The notes beneath the pieces are model-generated. The model did not search any database. It worked only from the letters and a program-made list of their open reading frames with translations, and was not told the origin of the DNA. A DNA stretch of 61,106 nt from Fidelibacterota bacterium (GTDB lineage: Bacteria; Fidelibacterota; UBA2242; JAFGTP01). Position numbers and translations under genes: made by a program. The stretch's first letter is position 1. Each line of letters opens with the position of its first letter. Positions 1 through 8,884 of this stretch are shown here, in pieces. The DNA is taken from positions 1 through 61,106 of the forward strand of contig JAFGTP010000018.1 in the NCBI GenBank assembly GCA_016934035.1, in the 5' to 3' direction.

Positions 1-378
1 AAAATGATGATAATCTAAATTCTGTTGGCTTGGAGATGGACGGGCTATCTCTTCTTCATGCCCTTCAAATTGAATTAATTCCACAGGAGTGCCTTTGACA
101 TTGATATAGCAGGTAAATACGGCATCTTCAGGTGAACTCAGTTTTTCAATGATCGGATAGTCGCCCACAGCTTCCTCCAGATCATCCACTTCAAAAGCAA
201 CATGAGGTACCGATTTGATTAAAGGATGTATTGGAGAATCCTCTTCAAAACGCAATAATTCGATACCATACTGACTTTCGCAATAGCCGGAAGCAAAATA
301 TTTCATATCCTCATTGTGCTCTTCGTTTTCCTGAGTTGAATCCACAATCAGGCCGATATGATGATATTTATATTTCAA
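1..378 (-). CDS. VOC (glyoxalase/epimerase-like) protein, partial
   Basis: The gene runs off the left edge; 126 codons are visible. A vicinal-oxygen-chelate fold is suggested by the N-terminal YHHIGLIVD, where the second His sits at the usual first metal-ligand position. The inner PHVAFEVDDLEEA opens the second half-module, and GTPVELIQFEG carries a Glu at a typical last ligand position. Substrate is unknown; methylmalonyl-CoA epimerase-like or glyoxalase-like roles are both possible. The start is taken as TTG at 378, with GGA six bases upstream, because the frame meets the cupin stop codon (382-384) two codons earlier and no ATG lies near the fold's start. It sits in the same frame as the cupin gene and is almost certainly co-transcribed with it. 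Confidence 0.65.
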   Translation of the reverse strand, partial: MKYKYHHIGLIVDSTQENEEHNEDMKYFASGYCESQYGIELLRFEEDSPIHPLIKSVPHVAFEVDDLEEAVGDYPIIEKLSSPEDAVFTCYINVKGTPVELIQFEGHEEEIARPSPSQQNLDYHHF

Positions 379-381
379 ATA

Positions 382-657
382 TTATCCAAAATTATAATGT
401 TTTTTCACTGCTTTGGAAATTTTCCAGGTACAGGACATACCAGCCGGAAATACGACCAAATCACCTTTACCGAATTTTACCGGTTCACCACCTTCGGGTC
501 TTACCTCCACTTCACCTTCCAACAGCAGGCAGGTTTCCTGTTCATCGTAGGACCAGGCAAATTCTGACACTTCTTTTTCCCAGACGGGCCAGTTTCTGAT
601 GCCCATTTCCCGAACCAATTTTTCCTCAGGATTGTGTAAAATTTTGATTTCCTTCAT
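382..657 (-). CDS. Small cupin-domain protein (cupin_3/DUF861-like)
   Basis: This is a 91-residue single cupin barrel. The C-terminal two thirds show the cupin_3 pattern: WPVWEKEVSEFAWSYDEQET, then LLLEGEVEVRPEGGEPVKFGKGD, a turn-rich stretch ending in GD, then VVFPAGMSCTWKI. Proteins of this type are often sugar- or amine-pathway accessory proteins, but the ligand here is unknown. The canonical metal-binding His residues of dioxygenase cupins are mostly absent, so an enzyme role is doubtful. The start at 657 is chosen over an in-frame upstream codon because GGAGGA lies seven bases before it. It begins 13 bases after the radical SAM gene stop, so the three genes 671-2758, 382-657 and 1-378 form one operon. 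Confidence 0.75.
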   Translation of the reverse strand: MKEIKILHNPEEKLVREMGIRNWPVWEKEVSEFAWSYDEQETCLLLEGEVEVRPEGGEPVKFGKGDLVVFPAGMSCTWKISKAVKKHYNFG

Positions 658-670
658 CTTTTGTCCTCCA

Positions 671-2758
671 TTATCGGCCACAACATTTTTTGTATTTTTT
701 TCCACTGCCACAGGGGCATGGATCATTTCGGCTTATTTGATTTTGTGTTTCTCCCATTTCCGTATCAATCTTAAATACCGGTGCATCCTGCTTCAGGAAA
801 TTCCTGGCCATCTGTCTGAAAGTGCTGTCAGCATATTTGAAAAACCTTTGATAAGCTGCGCAGAAATGGCTGATATTCTGATCTCTCGGATCACGAAGGC
901 GGTCTTTGGGGCAACCGCCATGGCAAAATTGCAGCCATTCACAAGTTCGGCATTTTGCAGGCAGGTCCATTTTCATTTTTCCAAATTTTTCCTGTTTCTC
1001 AGAATTCAGCATTTCCAACAGATTATCTTCCAGGATGTTGCCAAGTTTCCATTCCGGCTCCACAAAGAAATCGCAGGAATAGACATCACCATTGTGCTCA
1101 ACAACAGTGTAAATGCCGCATTCTTTTCTCAGGGTGCATTCCGGAGACTCCATGCCCACATATTGATAAAATACCGCATCAAACAACCGAATAGACGTAG
1201 TTGGCTGATTATCAATAAATTCTGCTTTCCAGAGATCGAATATTTTGCAGAGAAATTCTCCATATTTTTCAGCCTGAGTGGAAAAACCGGCGGCCTGTTT
1301 TCCTTCCTGGTCCGATTCGACAATGGGTATGAACTGCATAAACTGGAATCCCAGGGATTTCAAAAAATAGTAAGTTTCCTCAGGAAAATTGACTGAATAA
1401 TCATTGACTACCGAAAGTGAATTGACCATGACATTTTTATTCAATAACATTTCAGCAACCTTTCGCACCCTCTCCCAACTACCCTCTCCGTTTTTATTTT
1501 TGCGATATTTGTCATGAATATGCTTTTCACCATCGATCGACAAACCCACCAAAAACTTATTGTTTACCAAAAAATCAGCCCATTCCTCATCCAGTAGAAT
1601 CCCGTTAGTTTGTAAGCTGTTACCAAATTGGTTTGTACTGCCGTATTTCTTCTGGAGTTCAACTGCCTTTTTGTAAAAGTCCAATCCCATCAGAGTAGGT
1701 TCCCCTCCCTGCCAGCCAAAATTAAAACGACCTTCTGATTGCTCAGCCGCCTGCCTGATCATGGTTTCTAAAATATCATCAGACATTCGGTGGCTGTGTT
1801 TTTCAAATAATTTTTCTTTCTCAAGATAAAAACAATAATCACAGGCCAGATTGCAGTCTGGTCCGGCAGGTTTGACCAAAAGGAATTCCAGCGGTTTTCT
1901 AAACAGGAAGCCGGCCTGTGCACTTTTCACTTTGTTTTGCGGCAATTTGTATTCAAGGCTATAGCGGTCTTTTTGGGAATCAACAAATTTTTGTATCTCT
2001 ACCTCGGCCCTTTCCTCAATTATATTATTTCTGATGTGGTGCTCCACCTGCTCAAAGGAAGCAATGATTTCCGGCCGTCTGTCATAGACTTTGGCGATGT
2101 GATAGCCAAATTCCGTCTGAAAAATATCGCTGGTTTCCCCTTTTTTCAGATTAAAAACCACCTCCTCAAAGGCAGGCACCATTTCTCCCCGTGGAAAATA
2201 TCCAAGGTCCAGGCCGGCGCCCCTGCAATCGGAATAGCGATTTCCCACCTCTTCAAAATCTTCGCCGGCATCCAGTTCACTCTTAATCTTTTTCATCAGG
2301 GACAAGGGATTTTCTGTACTGCCAGAATGCCGGACAATGTGTTTGGCATGAACCTGCTCTGGAATTTTGTAGAGGGCTTTATTTTTTTTATAGTAATTTC
2401 GCAACTCTGTTCTGGAAATATCACTGACTTTTTTTCGAAATTCCTTTAGCAGTTTTTCGAGTTTTAACCTTGTTTTAATTAACTCAAATTCCGATTCCAG
2501 TTCTTGCTCCGACAGGTCATCTCTAATTTTTTCACTTTCTGTCTGTACCTCTTCTGGTGTCACGTTAATCGTCCCATTGGCATGATCAATCAGAATTTGA
2601 CGTTCCAGTAAATTTTCTATGGCCCAATCAAACAGTAATTTTTCCCGTTCGGTTTTTGACATATCAGGATAGAGGTCAACATGCTTATTCCGCATTTTTT
2701 TCATTTCATCAATGATGTCTATTTCCTCAATGAATTTTTGGTTGATCAATAATGGCAT
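671..2758 (-). CDS. Fusion: SurA/parvulin PPIase + anaerobic sulfatase-maturase-like radical SAM/SPASM + SEC-C
   Basis: The protein has 695 residues. Residues about 1-115 are helical and SurA_N/trigger-like. Residues about 135-225 are a parvulin rotamase (HAKHIV, then [19 protein letters not shown] and [10 protein letters not shown]). Residues about 290-640 match anaerobic sulfatase-maturating enzymes. Cys302, Cys306 and Cys309 (CNLACDYC) bind the SAM iron-sulfur cluster; WQGGEPTL and SIDG follow. A SPASM-type set of Cys lies at about 542, 547, 562, 603, 606, 612, 616 and 633. The tail [19 protein letters not shown] is a SEC-C zinc motif. The family oxidises Cys or Ser to formylglycine in sulfatases, and SEC-C tails occur on some members. 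The fused parvulin is unusual; it may present an unfolded client peptide. No sulfatase is in the window, so another peptide substrate is possible. The ATG at 2758 has AGGAG six bases upstream. Confidence 0.85.
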   Translation of the reverse strand: MPLLINQKFIEEIDIIDEMKKMRNKHVDLYPDMSKTEREKLLFDWAIENLLERQILIDHANGTINVTPEEVQTESEKIRDDLSEQELESEFELIKTRLKLEKLLKEFRKKVSDISRTELRNYYKKNKALYKIPEQVHAKHIVRHSGSTENPLSLMKKIKSELDAGEDFEEVGNRYSDCRGAGLDLGYFPRGEMVPAFEEVVFNLKKGETSDIFQTEFGYHIAKVYDRRPEIIASFEQVEHHIRNNIIEERAEVEIQKFVDSQKDRYSLEYKLPQNKVKSAQAGFLFRKPLEFLLVKPAGPDCNLACDYCFYLEKEKLFEKHSHRMSDDILETMIRQAAEQSEGRFNFGWQGGEPTLMGLDFYKKAVELQKKYGSTNQFGNSLQTNGILLDEEWADFLVNNKFLVGLSIDGEKHIHDKYRKNKNGEGSWERVRKVAEMLLNKNVMVNSLSVVNDYSVNFPEETYYFLKSLGFQFMQFIPIVESDQEGKQAAGFSTQAEKYGEFLCKIFDLWKAEFIDNQPTTSIRLFDAVFYQYVGMESPECTLRKECGIYTVVEHNGDVYSCDFFVEPEWKLGNILEDNLLEMLNSEKQEKFGKMKMDLPAKCRTCEWLQFCHGGCPKDRLRDPRDQNISHFCAAYQRFFKYADSTFRQMARNFLKQDAPVFKIDTEMGETQNQISRNDPCPCGSGKKYKKCCGR

Positions 2759-2836
2759 GAATTCTCCTGGCAAAACATTTCAAATAAAACCATGAACAAA
2801 GTTACTCAATTAGAAACGAGGTGAAAAATGATTAAT

Positions 2837-2860
2837 AACATGGGGTATGGGCCCCTTGTT
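2837..2860 (-). terminator. Probable terminator after phosphofructokinase
   Basis: AACATGGGG (2837-2845) pairs with CCCCTTGTT (2852-2860) with one mismatch. Read on the minus strand, the hairpin is followed by ATTAATCATTTTT. It lies just below the phosphofructokinase stop and before the radical SAM gene. The T-tract is interrupted, so termination may be partial. Confidence 0.45.
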
Positions 2861-2871
2861 ATAATATTGTT

Positions 2872-4149
2872 TTATAATACAGGCTGTCCGGTGGAAGCCA
2901 GTACACTGTTCCAAAGGGACCCTTCGGGATTTATCTTTTTACGTTTGGATACTGCCGCCGGGATAGGTACGAGAATATAGCGACGGTTCCAACTGCCTAC
3001 CAGTACATTGGTATAGCCCGCCATACCGGCATGGGCGGCATTGTGTCCCAGTAACAGGCAGAGGACAGAATCATGGGCATTGGCCGGTACCGAACGAATG
3101 ATGTAACTGGGGTCAATGTATTTAATATTGACCGGCTCACCTTTTTCATTAAAATAATCATTGATTTGGTTTTTCAGGTAAGTTCCAATATCATGAAAAA
3201 TAAGGTTTCCGGATTTATCAAATTGCCGGTTGTCATCAAAAAGGTCCTGCCCGGCACCTTCTCCAACAACAATTACGGCATGGTTCTTCCTTTTGAACCT
3301 TTCCTCCAGCGCTTTCAACAGATTTTCCATTTTGAAAGGAACCTCAGGAATGAGACAGAAATTCACATCGCTGGTGGCCAGCGTTGCATTGGCTGCAATG
3401 AATCCGGAATGACGGCCCATAAGTTTGACCAGTCCGATACCACGCTTGGCGCCATTGGCTTCAACATGAGCGCCATAAATGGCGGTTTTCGCTTCGGATA
3501 TAGCTGTTTCAAATCCAAAAGACTGTTGCACGAAGGATATATCATTATCAATGGTCTTCGGTATTCCGATGACACTGATTTTCAACCCCCGTTTTTTTAC
3601 TTCTTCGGCAATATCACGGGCCCCGCGAAGGGTCCCGTCACCACCAATGGTAAAGAGTATTCCGATGTTCATCCGTTCCAATGTATCTACCATATCCACA
3701 ACATTTTGGGGACCTCTGGAGGAATGAAGAACTGTACCGCCTTTTTCGTGAAGATCTTCGACAAAATCCGGATCTAACTCAATAACCGGATGTTGAAACT
3801 CCGGGATTAATCCTTCGTAACCATACTGAAAACCAAAAATATTTCTGACGCCATAGTGATGATAAAGGCTAAATACTATGGCTCTGATCACATCGTTGAT
3901 TCCGGGACATAGTCCCCCGCATGTAACAATTCCAGTCCGAAGTTTTGAGGGATCAAAATATATTTTTTCTCTGGGACCGGCAATATTAAAGGCTTCGGGT
4001 TCAATACCCTGGGCGATTTTTTCCTTGATAATTTCCAGTCTCGGTTCAAATAACACTTTAGCATTTTCATTGATGAATTGTACATTTTTCATTGGAGAAT
4101 TAATTTTTGCATTGCCTAAGGATTCTATATTAAAATCTAATTTGTCCAT
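2872..4149 (-). CDS. 6-phosphofructokinase, PfkA superfamily, long form
   Basis: The enzyme phosphorylates fructose 6-phosphate in glycolysis. At 425 residues it is longer than E. coli PfkA (about 320), like plant-type and spirochaete enzymes. Visible motifs are GGLCPGIND (from residue 78), GGDGTLRGA (169-177), PKTIDND (197-203) and LMGRHSGF (near 243). Gly in GGDG, where PPi-using enzymes carry Asp, predicts ATP as donor. Lys in PKTIDND is typical of PPi-type and plant ATP-type members, so the donor is best called probable ATP. The ATG at 4149 is preferred to a GTG 12 bases earlier: AGAGG overlaps that GTG but lies 11 bases before the ATG. It is monocistronic, or leads into the parvulin-SAM operon past a weak terminator. 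Confidence 0.92.
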   Translation of the reverse strand: MDKLDFNIESLGNAKINSPMKNVQFINENAKVLFEPRLEIIKEKIAQGIEPEAFNIAGPREKIYFDPSKLRTGIVTCGGLCPGINDVIRAIVFSLYHHYGVRNIFGFQYGYEGLIPEFQHPVIELDPDFVEDLHEKGGTVLHSSRGPQNVVDMVDTLERMNIGILFTIGGDGTLRGARDIAEEVKKRGLKISVIGIPKTIDNDISFVQQSFGFETAISEAKTAIYGAHVEANGAKRGIGLVKLMGRHSGFIAANATLATSDVNFCLIPEVPFKMENLLKALEERFKRKNHAVIVVGEGAGQDLFDDNRQFDKSGNLIFHDIGTYLKNQINDYFNEKGEPVNIKYIDPSYIIRSVPANAHDSVLCLLLGHNAAHAGMAGYTNVLVGSWNRRYILVPIPAAVSKRKKINPEGSLWNSVLASTGQPVL

Positions 4150-4319
4150 AGTTATGTTCACCTCTTTTTTACAATTTTTTATTTCTTGATATTAATAGAC
4201 ACATTATCAAATGAAATAATGATTATTATATTTTCGGCTATTTTATTAAATCCTATATAAAATAAAAATAATTAATTTGCGAAAAAGTATTAATCTGATG
4301 CTCCCCAGTTGAAGGATAA

Positions 4320-6320
4320 TCATTTTGAAAATTCAAGGGATATCATATAATTCCGTCCGGGTTGCGGAAAATCATCTATCTGATACTCCATAGGAGAGGG
4401 TGTGAATATTTTGGTATCTGTCAGGTTGTAAATCCCTCCTTTGATAACCACTTTTCTGTAGTTCAGTGATGCAATCAGATTAATCGATGTTACTGGAGAT
4501 AATGGTGCTCTTGTGTCCTCACTTTTTCGGCTGACTTCACCCACATGTTTTATTTGCAAATGGGTACTGAACCTGTCAAACCATTGATTATTGATATAAA
4601 ATACCGCTCCATAATCCGGTATATAGTGCATATCCCGATTCAGATAGGTATCCCGCGACTGATTATAGAAAAAATTTAAATTAAATTCATGCTGGTCCGA
4701 GAATATTTTTCCATTTAATTCTGCTTCGATGCCATTAACTTCAATTTTACCCAAATTGTCCTTAATACTGGTTTCCCGACCATTCACAATAACCAGGGAT
4801 TTTAAAATCAAATCATAGATTTCATTATGATAAAAATTGATTCTGGAAATAAAATTTTGAAAGATCATGTAATACATTTCCAGTTCCAATGTCTGAATTT
4901 TTTCCGGGGCCAGGTCCGGATTTTTAACCTGGTCAGCGGAATTACTGTATAAATCCCAATTAGTCGGTGCTCTGAAAGCCTGTCCATACAATAACTTGGC
5001 ATGACCATTTTGACCAATTTTCCGTGTAATGCCACATCTCGGGTTCCATGAATCTCCATAGGCTGTATGATTATCATAGCGGATTCCAGCCACAACTTGT
5101 GTCCGGTCAGTAAAAAAATAATTATCCTGCAGGTAAAATCCATAATTTTTATCTTTACCGTTACTGATCCAACTACCGGGAACTTCACTGTATTGATAGC
5201 CATAATCCGGTAAATTGTGCTCAGCCCATGAACCAGTGATCCCGATATAATCATTAAGCCCACCTATCAGGAGCCTGTGTTTTTCAGAAAATTTTGCCTC
5301 GGCAGTTATTTCAACCCCCAACTTGTAATCCCGGGCATAGGCGTCGGTGATATACCCATTGGGCGGTAATATCGAGGCCGGAAGATATTCCCAGAAACAA
5401 TCATAAGTAAAAGAATCCCAATAAATTTTGTTGGTTACGGTCCAGATCTTATCCATCTGAAATTGGGCTGAAGCCTACAGCGCCATGGTTGCATAAGTAC
5501 GCTCCGTCCTTTCATTCAGATAATAGGCGATCCCGGCAAAAGGGCCCAATTTCTGGCTGTTATATAATCCAGAAAATTCAAAAGGTCCGTTTTTTAATGA
5601 TACATAAAGATGTTTATAGCCTTCTTCACAGTTTGTCTCTCCCGTCACACCGCTTCGGTCCTTAAAATCCATCCTGGGCCCGTCACTTTGAGAAATGGAT
5701 CCAGAAAAAAACAGTCCCTTATTTTTTTCCATATTCTTATGATAAACCACTGTTCCCTGAACAGTATTATTGGAAGCGACTTTGCTGATGACACTACCGG
5801 ATTCTGCCTCGTGCCTGTTGGTCACAATGTTGATTACGGCATAAAAGGCATTGGCGCCGTAAATCGCTGAACCTGGTCCTCGAATTATTTCCAATTGCTC
5901 AATTTCTTCAACCGGTATGGAATTGATAAAATAGACGATCGTTCCGAATATTCGGTCATTGATGGCATGACCATCAATCAGAAATAATATCTGGTCATTA
6001 ACAGAGTGAATACCACGAAATTGAAATAAAGGTGAATTCAGGTTGCTGGTATGCAGATTAAATCCTGGAATAACGTTTAAAATATCTGCAACATTCCTGG
6101 GATTCAATCTCAATATCTCTTCTTTCGAGAGCACTGAAATGACTGATGGCGCATCAAAAACCGATTCATCACTTTTGGATGCAACATGTACTTTAATATT
6201 CATTAATTCAGCAATGGACATTGCAGACAATTCTTTGATCCTGTTGGAATCTTGTCCCCATAAATGTTGCAGGATAATCAGGATAAAAATTAATATTTTA
6301 ATGAATTTTGTAAACTTCAT
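4320..6320 (-). pseudogene. TonB-dependent outer-membrane receptor interrupted by an in-frame amber codon
   Basis: Two open segments (5475-6320 and 4320-5471) lie in the same frame and are separated only by a TAG at 5475-5477, codon 282. The N-terminal part has a signal peptide ending LQHLWGQ. A plug domain follows, with NPRNVADILNVIPG and QLEIIRGPGSAIYGANA. The second part is a classic barrel, with AFRAPTNWDLY, NPDLAPEKIQTLELE, and a terminal aromatic-rich strand ending MISLEFSK. Homology runs straight across the stop (TYATMAL, TAG, ASAQFQ), so no bases are lost; CAG to TAG is the simplest change. The ligand is unknown. It may be a recent pseudogene, a sequencing error, or suppressed. The start at 6320 has GGAG six bases upstream. 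Confidence 0.85.
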
Positions 6321-6487
6321 GCTTATCTCCAATTATGAAATCTAAACATTTTATTAAAACTCGCATCAAACCATTAAAAAAAATCCTTCCTAAATTCAGC
6401 GTCTAATACCCAGTCGATGCAAATTTTCAAAAACTTTCAAAAGGAAAAAAATCACAACTCAACATTATAAATATTCAAAGAATTTAA

Positions 6488-6504
6488 TCACTATTCAATA
6501 GTGA
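6488..6504. promoter_or_regulatory. Perfect 17-base palindrome between MFS and TonB receptor genes
   Basis: TCACTATT, one base C, then AATAGTGA form a perfect inverted repeat directly below the MFS stop and about 170 bases above the TonB receptor start. With no loop it is a better repressor-type operator than a terminator. No regulator gene lies beside it, so its role is open. Confidence 0.4.
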
Positions 6505-6508
6505 CGGG

Positions 6509-7663
6509 TTACAAAAAATCCGTTTTTGTAAAGTAAATCGAAATGGGTACCAGTCCCAGGCCCCCGAAGGCACAAACTTTATAAGTCATTTCCAATCCAT
6601 AACGGTCGGCCAGAAAACCAATTCCAAGGGTCACCAGGAAACTAATAAAAAACTGCAATGTCATGTAGATAGAATTCAGGAATGCCGGATAATCGGAATT
6701 AATATCCTGAATAAAGGCCAGCAAGACGGGATTGCTGGCAAAAGCGACAAAGCCCAGCGCAATCAGGGCTGGAAACATCATCCAATTATTTGAAAAAGTG
6801 AAAAGGACCATCGCTGTCGGTAACCCAAAAGAAATAATTCTGAGGATTTTTATCCGGCCTAGTTTATCGGACAACAACCCTGAAAGTGTGGTTCCCATAG
6901 CACCGGCAAATTGTAAAAGGGCCAAAGAAATCCCGCCAAACCAGATGGATCCGCCCTTGGCAATAATATAAGACGGCAAAAACAAGGTCAGAGCAGTTTT
7001 TATAATTTCACGAAAAATTGAAAAGAAAAGGATAAAGAGCAAGATAATTTTTAGTTTTTTTAACAGATGATGGGGTTTTTCCTTTTTAGTTTTTACCAGT
7101 CGAATGGGCTCAATATTTTTGAACCGAAAATAGAGCAATAGAGAAGCTAAAAATCCAATGGGAATCAATTTCCACGTTCCTTCCAGCCCCCAAAGTGATA
7201 CCGCTCCCAGCACCAGCAACGGACCAATCGTCCTGGCAAATTCACCTCCCAGCATATAAAAACTCATACCCAAACCAATTCTGGAACCGGAAACTTCCTT
7301 GATGATCACCGGTGACGGCACATGAAACAAAGTCGAACTGACACCTGTCAGAAAAAGGATAATAAAAAGAGAGGAGATATTGGGCGCAGGCCCCAACAGA
7401 CTCATCAAAATTGCCGTCATCAAGGGACTGAGAATCACCAGGAAACGCAAATTGATTTTATCAGCGGCCAGACCCACAAAGGGATTAAATAATGAAGGTG
7501 CTTTCTGAATTGCTGATAACAAACCAGCCAGGGCATAGGTAATTCCCAGTTTTTCCCTCAGAAGAGGCAGCAAAGGCGCCAAAAAGGAAGAAAAGGTATC
7601 ATGAACCAGATGGGCAAAGGACACTGTGATAACATTGGATAGTTGAAATTTTTTTAGGCTCAT
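6509..7663 (-). CDS. MFS transporter, fosmidomycin-resistance (Fsr)-like
   Basis: The 384-residue protein has about 12 hydrophobic segments. The opening VSFAHLVHDTFSSFLAPLLP resembles the Fsr-type branch of the major facilitator superfamily. LVGLAAD-like and LSGLLSDKLGRIK loops (between helices 2-3 and 8-9) fit the family's GxxxD-R-G-R signature. Fsr-like proteins export small charged compounds or drugs, but the substrate cannot be read from sequence. It is the first gene of a minus-strand run above the broken TonB receptor, and diverges from the receiver gene at 7914 across a 250-base spacer holding a long hairpin. No clear Shine-Dalgarno precedes the ATG, so a start a few codons away is possible. 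Confidence 0.8.
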   Translation of the reverse strand: MSLKKFQLSNVITVSFAHLVHDTFSSFLAPLLPLLREKLGITYALAGLLSAIQKAPSLFNPFVGLAADKINLRFLVILSPLMTAILMSLLGPAPNISSLFIILFLTGVSSTLFHVPSPVIIKEVSGSRIGLGMSFYMLGGEFARTIGPLLVLGAVSLWGLEGTWKLIPIGFLASLLLYFRFKNIEPIRLVKTKKEKPHHLLKKLKIILLFILFFSIFREIIKTALTLFLPSYIIAKGGSIWFGGISLALLQFAGAMGTTLSGLLSDKLGRIKILRIISFGLPTAMVLFTFSNNWMMFPALIALGFVAFASNPVLLAFIQDINSDYPAFLNSIYMTLQFFISFLVTLGIGFLADRYGLEMTYKVCAFGGLGLVPISIYFTKTDFL

Positions 7664-7750
7664 TTTTTTAACAGAAATTAATCAATGTAAAAGATTTTAA
7701 CAAAGGTTAAGGATTATTCGATAATAATAATAGACTAAAATTTCTGAATT

Positions 7751-7812
7751 GACATCAGATATTTCTTCAAATTCAATAGGCCCTTTCTTTCAAATGAAAA
7801 ATATCTGATGTC
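7751..7812. repeat. 14-bp perfect inverted repeat (long hairpin) in a divergent spacer
   Basis: GACATCAGATATTT (7751-7764) is perfectly complementary to AAATATCTGATGTC (7799-7812), with a 34-base loop. It lies upstream of both flanking genes, so it is not an ordinary terminator. It could be a structured leader of the receiver gene, a bidirectional regulatory site, or the remnant of a small inverted-repeat element. Confidence 0.6.
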
Positions 7813-7913
7813 CGAAAGAAAAGACTTTTTGCAAATAAGTTAATAAACGATTATATTTTTAAGGAATATTGAAATGTTTCTTTTTCCGAAAATTGATACC
7901 ATGAGGAGTTTTG

Positions 7914-8279
7914 ATGAATATTTTAGTAATAGATGATGATATTCAAGTCAACAAATTAATCAGCAGTATCCTGACCTCAGAAGGCCACCAGGTGACAGAG
8001 GCTTTTGATGGCGATGAAGGTTTGAATTTTTTAAAAAAAGACCCTAATTATGACTTAGTTATAACCGATATCATCATGCCGGAAAAGGAAGGGATTGAAA
8101 TTATTCGGGAAATCAAGAAAAACTACCCTCGCATAAAAATAATCGCCATATCCGGTGGCGGTAGAATTGATGCCAATAACTATCTGACTCTGGCCAAAAG
8201 TCTGGGCGCCGATGAAATTATGGAAAAACCTTTTTCAAAAAGTGATTTGAGTTTTTTAATTAAAAATTTATTTCAATAA
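7914..8279 (+). CDS. Single-domain response regulator (CheY-like receiver)
   Basis: The 121-residue protein is only a receiver domain. The acidic pocket is D7-D9 (VIDDD), the phosphoacceptor is D52 (LVITDIIMP), the conserved Thr/Ser switch is S80 (AISGG), and the Lys is K105 (MEKPF). It has no output domain, so it should act by protein contact or within a phosphorelay. It is the only plus-strand gene in the first 38 kb and has no kinase beside it; the nearest is at 22977-25883. The ATG at 7914 is chosen because AGGAG sits five bases upstream. Its last 12 bases overlap the 3' end of the convergent marC-like gene. Confidence 0.92.
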   Translation: MNILVIDDDIQVNKLISSILTSEGHQVTEAFDGDEGLNFLKKDPNYDLVITDIIMPEKEGIEIIREIKKNYPRIKIIAISGGGRIDANNYLTLAKSLGADEIMEKPFSKSDLSFLIKNLFQ

Positions 8280-8876
8280 ACCAAACATATTTTTTATTCC
8301 GGTAAAAACCATGTTGACACCGATAGCCCCAATGAAAAATCCATTGAGTCTTAAAAATACTTCAATATTTTTATCATAGGCCGTTTTGAACTTATTCTTC
8401 TCCAGAGAGTCTCTGGCAATTTTTAACAGGTATATCGAAAAAAAATTGACAATAAATACAAGTGCCAGAATGATAATTCCGGCCACTTTTGTATGTCTGT
8501 AGGATGTTAAAATTGTCAAGGAGATCGTACCAGCCCCAACCATGAAGGGAAGGGCAATTTCTGAGGCCATATCATCAAGGTTTTCCTTGATCATAATCAG
8601 CGCTTTTTGCCCTTTGACAATATACATATAGGCATAGGAAAAAATGATTATTCCGCCAAAGATTCTAAAGGATTCAAAATCTATCATAAATATTTTTTTG
8701 AATAAGAATTCTCCGGAAAATAAAAAAAACAAACAGATGAACAGAGATATAAGGCTGGCGCGGAAAATGACCACAACAAAATGTCTGTGGTCAAGGTCTT
8801 TTCTGACCGGTTCGAGATACAGAAACAAGGCAAAAGGATTGAGCATGACCAAAAGTTCAATGATTGAAACCAGCAT
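8268..8876 (-). CDS. MarC family integral membrane protein
   Basis: The protein has 202 residues and about six hydrophobic helices. The early ELLVMLNPFALFLYL matches the NPxG/NPF-type signature near the N terminus of MarC (UPF0056) proteins. GGIIIFSYAYMYI and LPFMVGAGTISLTI match the conserved second and fourth helices. MarC proteins are inner-membrane proteins of uncertain function; the old link to antibiotic resistance is not supported. It starts eight bases after ablB stops and is the last gene of the abl operon, which suggests a role in osmolyte or solute handling here. This is an inference from position only. Confidence 0.85.
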   Translation of the reverse strand: MLVSIIELLVMLNPFALFLYLEPVRKDLDHRHFVVVIFRASLISLFICLFFLFSGEFLFKKIFMIDFESFRIFGGIIIFSYAYMYIVKGQKALIMIKENLDDMASEIALPFMVGAGTISLTILTSYRHTKVAGIIILALVFIVNFFSIYLLKIARDSLEKNKFKTAYDKNIEVFLRLNGFFIGAIGVNMVFTGIKNMFGLLK

Positions 8877-8884
8877 ATTAATCC

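Noticed and set aside
599..1396. Long plus-strand frame opposite the radical SAM gene
   Set aside because: It is antisense to a gene with clear catalytic motifs and has no domain of its own.
5475..5477. Amber codon read as pyrrolysine
   Set aside because: No Pyl genes or other recoded amber codons are seen in the window, and the position aligns with an ordinary barrel segment.
4320..6320. Frameshift in the TonB receptor
   Set aside because: Both halves are in the same frame; only one TAG codon interrupts them, so a nonsense change explains it without an insertion or deletion.
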